A stretch of 24,529 nt of DNA, taken from positions 1-24,529 of the forward strand of contig JAAVXQ010000094.1 in assembly GCA_022790685.1 (NCBI GenBank). The letters run 5' to 3'. The DNA comes from Clostridia bacterium (lineage in GTDB: Bacteria > Bacillota > Clostridia > TANB77 > CAG-508). This document shows, piece after piece, positions 1 through 7,185 of the stretch; position 1 is the stretch's first letter, and each line of letters starts with the position of its first letter. The notes under the pieces were generated by a model that was given only the letters and a program-made list of their open reading frames with translations, searched no databases and was not told where the DNA came from. The position numbers and the translations under genes are program-made.

Positions 1-678
1 AGAGAAATAAGAAGTGCAAGTGTATATATTGATAATTTAGAAGGTTATAATAGAAATCTTACTGAAATGAATGATAGTATAAGAGGAGTAAAACATGACT
101 TAAACAATATTGTTCAAGCAATAAATGGATATATTATGGTTAATGATTTTATTTCATTAAAAAAATACTTTAGTAGGTTATTATCAGAGTGTAATTACAT
201 ACAAAGCATAGAAACCTTAAATCCAGAGGTAATAACAAATCCTGCTATATATAGTTTATTACTTAATAAATATAATGTTGCTACAGAAAAGGGAATTAAA
301 CTAAGTATAGAAATAATGTTTGATCTTTCTGAAATATCAGACTATTCATATGATATTTCTAGAATTTTAGGAATATTATTAGATAATGCAATAGAAGCTT
401 CCTTGGAAACAGAAGAAAAGAAAATAGATGTTAAATTTTCAAGTAAAAATAATATAAGATATATTGTTATAGAAAATAGTTATAATAGTGAAAAAGATAT
501 TGACACTTGTAAAATATTTGAAAAGAACTTTACTACAAAAAAAGAAAATGGAAATAAAGGAATAGGTCTATGGAATGTCCAAAAAATACTAAAGAAAAAT
601 GAAATGCTAGAACTTTATACAAGTAAAACTAGTAAATATTTTGAACAGTCACTTAGAATATATAAAAATCTCATATAA
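1..678 (+). CDS. AgrC-like GHKL sensor histidine kinase, C-terminal part
   Basis: Partial gene, open through the left edge of the window (frame 1 from base 1), so the sensor/membrane part is missing. The visible 225 residues hold the kinase core of quorum-sensing type histidine kinases of the AgrC/GHKL kind: a phospho-acceptor box with VKHDLNN, a four-helix dimerisation-like stretch, an N-box ILLDNAIEAS and a G-box GIGLWNVQKIL. By family, such proteins phosphorylate a LytTR or similar response regulator after sensing a peptide. No response regulator follows; the next gene is unrelated and a strong hairpin ends this unit, so the partner would lie upstream. The stop codon overlaps the left arm of the terminator hairpin. 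Confidence 0.85.
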   Translation, partial: REIRSASVYIDNLEGYNRNLTEMNDSIRGVKHDLNNIVQAINGYIMVNDFISLKKYFSRLLSECNYIQSIETLNPEVITNPAIYSLLLNKYNVATEKGIKLSIEIMFDLSEISDYSYDISRILGILLDNAIEASLETEEKKIDVKFSSKNNIRYIVIENSYNSEKDIDTCKIFEKNFTTKKENGNKGIGLWNVQKILKKNEMLELYTSKTSKYFEQSLRIYKNLI

Positions 679-698
679 AATTAATATGAGATTTTTAT
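662..698 (+). terminator. Perfect 15-bp hairpin overlapping the kinase stop codon
   Basis: Arms at 662-676 and 684-698 are exact reverse complements (ATAAAAATCTCATAT) with a 7-base loop. The right arm ends in a run of T. The left arm covers the last codons and first base of the stop codon of the kinase gene, so the stem forms only after the ribosome leaves. It is a probable intrinsic terminator. Confidence 0.75.
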
Positions 699-825
699 AT
701 TGTCAAAAAAAGAAAGTAAGATTAATAGAATATAGCTTTTTTTTTAAAATATAATTATATATGTATGTTCAAAATAAAAAAATAATAAAAAATAGTAAAA
801 AAGTATTTAAAGTTCTAATAAGATA

Positions 826-834
826 TGATAAAAT
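826..834 (+). promoter_or_regulatory. Possible extended -10 element upstream of the 884 gene
   Basis: TGATAAAAT at 826-834 resembles an extended -10 (TG-N-TAAAAT). The matching -35 position, 806-811, reads TTTAAA and is poor. The call rests mainly on the preceding terminator and on the need for a promoter for the next gene. Confidence 0.35.
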
Positions 835-883
835 TTAAAAAACGAATGTAAAAAAGTATACAAAAGTGAAGGGAGCAATTCTT

Positions 884-1900
884 ATGAGCGATGCTGAAAG
901 AAAAACAGAAGTTAGTAATGTAGAAAATAATATAAATGAAGAAAAGAAAGAAAGTAGTAAAAAAATTATTGGTACACTTGGTAATTTTATACTTACAGCC
1001 CTTATAGCTTTGATTATAGGAACAGGCGCACTAGCTTATTATTTAGTAAATAGCGCTAGAAAGGATTTAGAGAATAATACCAATTTAATACTTAATGTTT
1101 CACAAAATGAAGCCGATCAAGAAGCTGATTCTATTGCAAATATTATAGATACTGTGGTTTCAGATGTAACAACACCACAAAATACATCATCTAATGCAAA
1201 TAAAGATGCAAGTACAATAAAACTTCTAAATGAAGATTTAATAGTTTTATATAATGGATTAGTTTTAAAGACAGATAAAATGGAAGAAAAAGAACTGCAA
1301 TATATAGATAATTCAAATGATTTTAAAGAAAACTATGTAATAACTTATTATAATTATGAGAATTTTTCTTTTAAAGATTCAAAATTAGGAACATTATCTA
1401 GTCAAATTTTTGATGGAGTGGTAAAAGTTGAAAATGTTGGAAAAATAGCTATTTCAGAAAATTATAATGCGATTCCAAGAGAAGTAAAAGTAGTAAATTC
1501 TGTTCCAACAATAGTTAGTGATAATAATGATAAAATTAAAAATTATGACATTACAAAAACAATTATTGCAGACTTAGATGGAAATGGAACAGACGAATAT
1601 ATTTTAATACTAGCAAATAAATCAACAGGATATTCAAAAATAATGTTAGCAGATTCTAAAGGAATAAAAGTTGATGATTTAGCTTATATTGAAAAAAGTA
1701 AATGGGAATCTGTAACAAACGAAGAATACTATTTATCTATAAGTAATATAGAAGTAATAGATATTGATAATGATGGAATAATGGAGATTCTAATAGAACT
1801 TCCAAAATCTGATGGAGCCTCAACTAAAATAAGTTTATTAAAATATAAAACAGGAGAACTACAAGGAAAAGCAAATATTGAATGTTCTTTGTTAAAGTAA
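884..1900 (+). CDS. Membrane-anchored protein with Asp-rich VCBS/FG-GAP-like repeats
   Basis: Protein of unknown function. I place the start at the ATG at 884 (338 residues) because GAAGGGAG sits 8-9 bases before it. An in-frame GTG at 866 lies upstream of that site and is unlikely. The N-terminus is charged and cytoplasmic, followed by one membrane segment (about residues 28-55, rich in I/L/A), so most of the protein should be outside the cell. The C-terminal half has two loops of the type DLDGNGTDEYILIL and DIDNDGIMEILIEL. These resemble the calcium-binding loops of FG-GAP/VCBS beta-propeller repeats. No catalytic motif is visible. It stands alone between two hairpins, so it is probably monocistronic. 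Function is inferred only as surface binding or sensing. Confidence 0.7.
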   Translation: MSDAERKTEVSNVENNINEEKKESSKKIIGTLGNFILTALIALIIGTGALAYYLVNSARKDLENNTNLILNVSQNEADQEADSIANIIDTVVSDVTTPQNTSSNANKDASTIKLLNEDLIVLYNGLVLKTDKMEEKELQYIDNSNDFKENYVITYYNYENFSFKDSKLGTLSSQIFDGVVKVENVGKIAISENYNAIPREVKVVNSVPTIVSDNNDKIKNYDITKTIIADLDGNGTDEYILILANKSTGYSKIMLADSKGIKVDDLAYIEKSKWESVTNEEYYLSISNIEVIDIDNDGIMEILIELPKSDGASTKISLLKYKTGELQGKANIECSLLK

Positions 1901-1915
1901 TTTAAAATATTAATA

Positions 1916-1990
1916 AATAACCTTAATTTGTCAAAATAAATGCAAAAAACATATAAATTATATGGAAAGTATTGACAAATTAAGGTTATT
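1916..1990. repeat. Perfect 19-bp inverted repeat spanning the rplU promoter region
   Basis: Arms at 1916-1934 (AATAACCTTAATTTGTCAA) and 1972-1990 are exact reverse complements separated by 37 bases. The right arm starts with the TTGACA -35 hexamer of the rplU promoter. The structure could end transcription of the 884 gene, act as an operator, or be a decayed palindromic element. There is no U-tract directly after the right arm, which argues against a simple terminator. Confidence 0.85.
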
Positions 1991-2000
1991 ATGTTAAAAT
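1972..2000 (+). promoter_or_regulatory. Sigma-A promoter of the L21-L27 operon
   Basis: TTGACA (1972-1977), a 17-base spacer and TAAAAT (1995-2000) form a near-consensus housekeeping promoter. Transcription would start near 2007, giving a leader of about 100 bases before rplU. Confidence 0.8.
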
Positions 2001-2006
2001 TCTTAT

Positions 2007-2105
2007 CTGTAAACTGCTTAACTATGGTACAAAAATACTATGAAATAATTAGTTGCCAAAGTTAAAATAAGTTAGCGAGTATACAAAAAAGGGAGGTGCA
2101 TTTTA
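2007..2105 (+). promoter_or_regulatory. Leader of rplU mRNA, possible L21 autoregulatory leader
   Basis: The stretch between the promoter and the rplU start is long for a plain 5' UTR. Ribosomal protein L21 operons in Bacillota often carry a structured leader (the Rfam L21 leader family). I could not draw a convincing conserved fold by eye, so this is a positional suggestion. It ends with the strong ribosome binding site GGGAGGTG at about 2091-2098. Confidence 0.35.
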
Positions 2106-2453
2106 ATGTACGCAATAATTGAAGCTTGTGGAAGACAATACAAAGTTCAAGAAGGAGAAACTGTATTTTTTGAAAAATTAAATACAGAAGAAGGAAAAAA
2201 AGTTTCTTTCGACAAAGTAATTTTAGTTTCAGAAGAAGGAAAAGTACAAGTAGGAAATCCATATTTAACTGGAGCAAAAGTTGAAGGAAAAGTTGTTTCT
2301 AATGGAAGAGGAAAAAAAGTATTAGTTTTCAAATACAAACCTAAAAAGAATGAAAGAAAAACAAGAGGACATAGACAAGACTACACTAAAGTAGAAATTA
2401 CTTCAATATCAGTAGCTGCAAAAGCAAAAGCTGCAGTTAAATCAGAAGAATAA
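2106..2453 (+). CDS. rplU: 50S ribosomal protein L21
   Basis: The protein is 115 residues and starts MYAIIEACGRQYKVQEG, the typical L21 opening. It contains VGNPYL, the basic stretch FKYKPKKNERKTRGHRQDYT and the C-terminal VEITSI motif that contacts 23S rRNA. It is slightly longer than the usual 103 or so residues because of an alanine/lysine-rich tail. A GGGAGGTG ribosome binding site fixes the ATG. The gene is followed after 63 bases by rpmA. The protease gene prp (ysxB), which in most Bacillota sits between rplU and rpmA, is absent here. Confidence 0.97.
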   Translation: MYAIIEACGRQYKVQEGETVFFEKLNTEEGKKVSFDKVILVSEEGKVQVGNPYLTGAKVEGKVVSNGRGKKVLVFKYKPKKNERKTRGHRQDYTKVEITSISVAAKAKAAVKSEE

Positions 2454-2516
2454 TTTAAACTTAATAATGTAAGATATATTTGATATAAAATAAGAAGCGA
2501 AAGGAGTGAATCTTTC

Positions 2517-2774
2517 ATGGCACATAAAAAAGGTCAAGGTAGTGTTAAGAACGGAAGAGACAGTGAGTCAAAGAGACTTGGTGTAAAAAAATCTGATGGA
2601 CAAATAGTTAAAGCTGGAAATATTATTATAAGACAAAGAGGAACTAATGTACATCCAGGAAACAATGTTGGAATTGGTAGTGATGATACTTTATTTGCTT
2701 TAGTAGATGGAACAGTTAAATTTGAGAGAAAAGGAAAAGACAAAAAACAAGTAAGTGTTTATCCAGCAGAATAA
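2517..2774 (+). CDS. rpmA: 50S ribosomal protein L27, without the cleavable N-terminal extension
   Basis: The protein is 85 residues with the L27 hallmarks MAHKKGQGSVKNGRDSESK, RQRGTNVHPG and DGTVKFE. Its N-terminus reaches the peptidyl-transferase centre. In most Bacillota, L27 is made with an N-terminal extension (of the form LNLQFFA before the mature start) that the Prp protease removes. Here translation starts directly at the mature-type MAHKKG. AAAGGAG lies 10 bases before the ATG, and no in-frame extension with its own start is visible upstream. This fits the missing prp gene. The gene ends in a strong terminator. Confidence 0.97.
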   Translation: MAHKKGQGSVKNGRDSESKRLGVKKSDGQIVKAGNIIIRQRGTNVHPGNNVGIGSDDTLFALVDGTVKFERKGKDKKQVSVYPAE

Positions 2775-2785
2775 TAAAATAGATG

Positions 2786-2815
2786 AAAAGCAAGTTTTAA
2801 AAAACTTGCTTTTTT
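2786..2815 (+). terminator. Terminator of the rplU-rpmA operon
   Basis: The 13-bp arms AAAAGCAAGTTTT (2786-2798) and their complement (2801-2813) form a hairpin, with T's continuing to 2815. It begins 12 bases after the rpmA stop. Confidence 0.9.
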
Positions 2816-2827
2816 ATTAGAAAATGT

Positions 2828-2856
2828 TTGAAAAAAAATAAGTTATATGATTTAAT
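2828..2856 (+). promoter_or_regulatory. Probable promoter of the SUMF1-fold gene
   Basis: TTGAAA (2828-2833), a 17-base spacer and TTTAAT (2851-2856). The -10 is imperfect. The position just after a terminator and about 30 bases before the start codon supports it. Confidence 0.5.
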
Positions 2857-2888
2857 ATATATGATTATAAGCAAAGGAGAAATATTTT

Positions 2889-4025
2889 ATGAAAAATAAT
2901 ATGATGTTACCTATTATAATAATAGTAATAGTGCTTGTTGTTGCATCACTTGGTTTATTTGCATACAATCTATTTAAAGATGATGGAAAAGATAATCCCA
3001 AAAAAAGTTCTCAATCTGAAGAATTAATAGAACCACAATTAAAACTAGAATTAGATGATGTAAATGACGGAAAAGAGAAAGTTAGTATAAATGCAGAAGC
3101 ATATACTGATGATGAAGAAGGCATAAAAGCTATAATATTACCAGATGGAACACAAGTAGATACAACAACAATTAGTTATGAAGTAACTGAAAATGGTAAA
3201 TATACATTTAAAGTTATTGGTAATAATGGTAAAGAAAATTCTATGTCAATAGAAGTTCAAAATATAAGAGAGGCTTCAGCAGAATTTCCATATATTCCAG
3301 AAGGTTTCGAACATGTTGGTGGAGAGCCAGATAACGGATATATTATTGAAGATAAAATTGGAAACCAATATGTATGGGTTCCTGTACCAAATGGAAAAAT
3401 GACTAGAAATACAATGCTTGATCAAGATTATATAGAATCTACTAATACAGCCTCAGCATTGGTAAATAGTGTTGCAAAGAATTATGGTTTCTATATAGCA
3501 AGATTTGAAGCTTCTGAAACAGAAGTAAATGGAACAAAAGCAGCAGCTTCATTACCTTCAAAGACTCCTTGGACAAATATAACTTATTTAGATGCAGCTA
3601 ATGTTGCTTTAAAGTCAGCATCAGCATTTGAATATCCAGATGGGTATTCAACAGCTATTATAAATAGTTATGCTTGGGATACAACTTTAAAATGGATAGA
3701 TGAAGGAAATCCAAATTATTCAACTACTTTGAATTTTGGAAACTATTCTGGTCAAATTTATCCAACAGGAGCAACAGAATCTGATATAATATATGGTATT
3801 TGTGATTTAGCTGGAAATGTTAGAGAATGGACAACAGAAATATTTAAAGGGGCAACAGAAACATCTTCTAAAAAAGGAAACAAAAATAATCAAGAAGTAG
3901 TTTTATATAGAGTTGTTCGTGGAGGAAGTGCAAGTTTAAATAAAACAGCAGGTTCTCATATTGGATATCCTGAAAATACATCAGAAAACTACTGGGGATT
4001 TAGAACTATATTATACAAAGAATAA
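2889..4025 (+). CDS. Membrane-anchored SUMF1 (FGE-sulfatase fold) protein
   Basis: The protein has 378 residues. Residues about 5-27 form one hydrophobic anchor (PIIIIVIVLVVASLGLFAY), and the rest is probably outside the cell. Residues about 45-125 look like an Ig-like beta domain. From about residue 135 to the end lies a SUMF1/formylglycine-generating-enzyme type domain: YVWVPVP, YGFYIARFEAS, GICDLAGNVREWT, RVVRGGSA and the terminal WGFRT. The cysteine pair that true sulfatase-activating enzymes use near the C-terminus is missing; the matching stretch reads GGSASLNKTAGSHIGYP. I therefore infer a binding or structural role on the C-type-lectin-like fold, not formylglycine synthesis. AAAGGAGA precedes the ATG. 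Hairpins on both sides make it a single-gene unit. Confidence 0.8.
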   Translation: MKNNMMLPIIIIVIVLVVASLGLFAYNLFKDDGKDNPKKSSQSEELIEPQLKLELDDVNDGKEKVSINAEAYTDDEEGIKAIILPDGTQVDTTTISYEVTENGKYTFKVIGNNGKENSMSIEVQNIREASAEFPYIPEGFEHVGGEPDNGYIIEDKIGNQYVWVPVPNGKMTRNTMLDQDYIESTNTASALVNSVAKNYGFYIARFEASETEVNGTKAAASLPSKTPWTNITYLDAANVALKSASAFEYPDGYSTAIINSYAWDTTLKWIDEGNPNYSTTLNFGNYSGQIYPTGATESDIIYGICDLAGNVREWTTEIFKGATETSSKKGNKNNQEVVLYRVVRGGSASLNKTAGSHIGYPENTSENYWGFRTILYKE

Positions 4026-4046
4026 TAACTTTAAAAATTTAATTTG

Positions 4047-4095
4047 GCAAGTCTTAAAAATCTATTAAGATAGATAACTTAAGACTTGCTTTTTT
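4047..4095 (+). terminator. Terminator after the SUMF1-fold gene
   Basis: The outer arms GCAAGTCTTAA (4047-4057) and TTAAGACTTGC (4079-4089) enclose a smaller hairpin (ATCTAT/ATAGAT). A run of T follows. Confidence 0.85.
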
Positions 4096-4177
4096 ATAGG
4101 ATTAAGATACTTTAGAAAAATTTAAAATGATATACAAATAGGATAGTAGAAATTTTATAAATTTAAATAACATATGA

Positions 4178-4206
4178 TTGAAAAACTAATAAAAATAGTA
4201 TATAAT
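4178..4206 (+). promoter_or_regulatory. Sigma-A promoter of the aspS operon
   Basis: TTGAAA (4178-4183), a 17-base spacer and a perfect TATAAT (4201-4206), 36 bases before the aspS start. It probably drives aspS, the SH3 gene, comEC and the bofC-like gene, since no terminator is seen before 10079. Confidence 0.8.
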
Positions 4207-4241
4207 GTATCCACATTTTAAGGAAGAAAAGAGGAAAAAAC

Positions 4242-6009
4242 ATGGTAAATGTATATAGAACAAATAGTTGTACTGAACTAAGAGTATCAGATGTTGGAAA
4301 AAAAGTAAGACTTGCAGGATTTGTTCAGACAATCAGAAACCTAGGAAAAATGATATTTATAGATTTAAGAGATGAAAAAGGAATAACACAAATTGTTTTA
4401 TCAGAGGAAATTTGTGCAAGTGATGTAATAAAGGACATAACAAAAGAATGTACTATAACTGTAACAGGTGAAGTTGTTAAAAGAGCAAGCATAAATGAAA
4501 AAATACCTACAGGGGAAATAGAAATAGTAGCAGAAAAGATAGAGGTGTTAGGAAAATGCAAAAATGCTTTGCCTTTTGAAATAAATGTTGAAGGTGAACA
4601 AGTAAGAGAAGATTTAAGATTAGAATATAGATTTTTAGATTTAAGAAATGAAAAAATCCATAATAATATTTTATTACGTTCAAAGATATTAAAAGATTTT
4701 AGAGCTGAGATGGATAAATTAGGCTTTACAGAAATTCAAACACCTATACTTGCAAATTCATCACCAGAAGGAGCAAGAGATTTTTTAGTACCAAGTAGAT
4801 TACATCCTGGAGAATTTTATGCTCTTCCACAAGCTCCTCAACAATTTAAACAATTACTTATGGTATCAGGTTTTGAAAAATACTATCAAATTGCACCATG
4901 TTTTAGAGATGAAGATCCAAGAGCGGATCGTTCACCTCGGAGAATTTTATCAACTAGATTTTGAAATGAGTTTTGCTGTTCAAGAAGATGTTTTTAAAGT
5001 TATTGAAACTGTAATACCAAATGTTTTTAAAGCTAATACAGTTTGGAAGGTAGAAGAAGGAGAATTTTTAAGAATTCCATATAACGAAGCTATGGAAAAA
5101 TATGGAACAGATAAACCAGATTTAAGAAATCCTTTAATAATTACTGACCTTACAGATGTATTTAAAGATACAGAATTTAATAGTTTTAAAGATAAAACAG
5201 TTAAAGCAATTGCAGTAGGAAATATGCAAGATACTTCAAGAAAGTTTTTTGATAAAATGTCTGAATATGCAGTAGAAGAACTTAGAGCTAAGGGATTAGC
5301 TTGGGTTAAAATAGATGATACTAATAACTTGACAGGTGGAATAAGTAAATTCATAAATGAAACTCAAAAAGATGAAATATTAAATAAAACAAATGCATCT
5401 ATAAATTCAGCTATTTTCTTTGTAGCAGATGAAAAAAATAAAGCTTGTAAGATAGCTGGTGATGTTAGAATAAAATTAGGCGAAGAATTAGATTTATTAG
5501 AAAAAGATATTTATAAATTCTGTCTTATAGTAGATTTTCCTATGTATGAGTTATCTGATGAAGGAACTATAGATTTTAATCATAATCCGTTTTCAATGCC
5601 ACAAGGAGGCATGGAGGCTTTATTAAATAAAGATCCGTTGGAGATATATGCATACCAATATGACTTGGTTTGTAATGGTTATGAATTAGCGTCAGGTGCT
5701 GTTAGAAATCATGATCAAGAAATAATGGTAAAAGCTTTTGAAATAGCAGGATATACAGAGGAAGATGTTAAAGAGAGATTTGGTGCATTATTTAATGCAT
5801 TTAGTTATGGAACACCACCACATGCTGGTGCAGCTCCTGGAATCGATAGAATTATAATGCTACTTGCAAAAGAAAATAATATAAGAGAAGTAATAGCATT
5901 TCCAAAAAATAAAAAAGCAAGAGATTTACTTATGAATGCACCTTCAAAAGTATTTGATAAGCAACTTAAAGAAGTTCATATAAAACTAGAACTTGATGAA
6001 AATAAGTAA
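4242..6009 (+). CDS. aspS: Aspartyl-tRNA synthetase, requires one +1 frameshift
   Basis: This enzyme charges tRNA-Asp with aspartate and is essential. Order: N-terminal OB-fold anticodon-binding domain (about 1-105), class II catalytic core with LPQAPQQFKQLL and motif 2 CFRDEDPRADR (ending near residue 229), GAD-type insertion, and motif 3 PGIDRIIMLL near the end. The zero frame runs from 4242 but meets CGG at 4938 and stops after 240 residues, just past motif 2. Skipping C4938 joins DRSP to GEFYQLDFEMSF, exactly the family sequence, and gives 588 residues, the normal length. The downstream part has no ribosome binding site, so it is not a separate gene. With an essential gene, the shift must be efficient, or the C absent from the real mRNA. 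Confidence 0.95.
4935..4941 (+). other. +1 recoding site 1 (aspS): CCT-C-GGA
   Basis: The zero frame reads CCT CGG AGA. The protein family requires Pro232 then Gly233 (CCT, skip C4938, GGA). The zero frame ends at a TGA 24 bases after the CGG triplet starts. There is no homopolymer and no Shine-Dalgarno-like stimulator directly upstream. Confidence 0.9.
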
Positions 6010-6029
6010 TTTAATATTGAGGTTAAAAT

Positions 6030-7127
6030 ATGAAAAAAATAAATAAATTTGTAATTACTGAAATACTAATTAGTATGATATTTATAAGTTATTCGTATGC
6101 GTATACTGCAAAGGTAAATATTGAAGCAACAAGGATTAGAAAAGAAATGAATACTTCATCAAATATTATTAATGTAATATATGAAGATGATGAAGTTGAA
6201 GTTTTAGAAGAAGATGGTGAATGGTGCAAAATAAAATATAAGGATAGCACTGGATATGTAAAAAAAGAATTTTTAGATAAAGTAAAATCTAGCAATAAAA
6301 CAGAACTTAATACAGTAAAAAATGAGGCATCAAAAGATAGTACTGTAAAAGCAGAAAATAAAACACAAAATACTACTAATAGTAAAAATGAGAATGTATC
6401 TAATAATATAAGTACAAATACAAGTAATAGTACAAAAAATAATAATATTATAGAAAATGCTATTACAAATAATGTAAATAATAATGTAGAAAATGATACA
6501 AATAATACTACTAACAACGATCCATTAGAAGAAGGTGAAATTGAAACTATAAAAGACACTAATTTAAGAACCTCACCAAGCTTTATTTCAAAAGAAATCA
6601 AAAGTATATCTCAAGGTACAAGTCTAAAAAAGATTACTCAAATTAATCATTGGATAAAGGTGTCAGATGGAGAAAACGAAGGCTGGATATTAGAAAATGA
6701 TATAAAATCACAAAAAGCTTCTGAAATAGTAGATGATGTTAAACCAGAAGAAAATTCTGATAAAGATAATGTAGAAAATACTGTTAATAATGAATTAACT
6801 AATACAGTTAAAGATACAAAAAATCAAAATAATATTATAAACAACACAGTATCTAATACTATTACTAATACTACTAATAATACTGATGAAAAGACAGTAA
6901 AGAAAGAAAATTCTAATAATACATCCTCTAAAAGTGGGAAAATTAATGTTGAAACAGCAAAAATAAGAGAAAAAGCAACAACAGAATCCAAAAACACAGG
7001 ACTTTTAGATTATGGTGATGTAGTTACAATTGTAGCAGAAGAGGGAGAGTTTTATAAAATTACTCATGAAAATGAAAGTGGATATGTTAGTAAAAAATTA
7101 ATTACTGTAAAGAAAACTACAAACTAA
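6030..7127 (+). CDS. Secreted protein with three bacterial SH3 domains
   Basis: The protein has 365 residues. Residues about 1-26 look like a signal peptide (MKKINKF, a hydrophobic core and a tail ending YSYAYTA). Three SH3b domains follow, at about 27-86 (ATRIRKEMNTSSNIINVIYEDD, GYVKKEFL), about 165-230 (TNLRTSPSFISKEI, WIKVSDGENEGWI) and about 305-362 (AKIREKATTESKNTG, GYVSKKLI). Long linkers of Asn, Thr, Ser, Glu and Lys separate them; these are simple in composition and probably flexible. By family, such domains bind peptidoglycan, so a cell-wall role is likely. No catalytic domain is present. The gene begins 20 bases after aspS and lies in the same transcription unit. The ribosome binding site (TGAGG) is weak, which may point to translational coupling. 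Confidence 0.8.
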   Translation: MKKINKFVITEILISMIFISYSYAYTAKVNIEATRIRKEMNTSSNIINVIYEDDEVEVLEEDGEWCKIKYKDSTGYVKKEFLDKVKSSNKTELNTVKNEASKDSTVKAENKTQNTTNSKNENVSNNISTNTSNSTKNNNIIENAITNNVNNNVENDTNNTTNNDPLEEGEIETIKDTNLRTSPSFISKEIKSISQGTSLKKITQINHWIKVSDGENEGWILENDIKSQKASEIVDDVKPEENSDKDNVENTVNNELTNTVKDTKNQNNIINNTVSNTITNTTNNTDEKTVKKENSNNTSSKSGKINVETAKIREKATTESKNTGLLDYGDVVTIVAEEGEFYKITHENESGYVSKKLITVKKTTN

Positions 7128-7185
7128 TGTAAATGTTTTTAGAAAACTAGAAAGGATAAATTATATTAAAAAAAGTATAATAATA

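Noticed and set aside
6089..6601. 170-residue reverse-strand open frame
   Set aside because: It lies opposite the SH3-domain gene and encodes a low-complexity Leu/Phe/Ser string from the complement of Asn/Lys-rich codons; it has no ribosome binding site.
6300..6940. Tandem or CRISPR-like repeat in the SH3-domain gene
   Set aside because: The Asn/Thr-rich linkers use recurring AAT/ACT codons but have no fixed repeat unit or spacing; this is protein low complexity.
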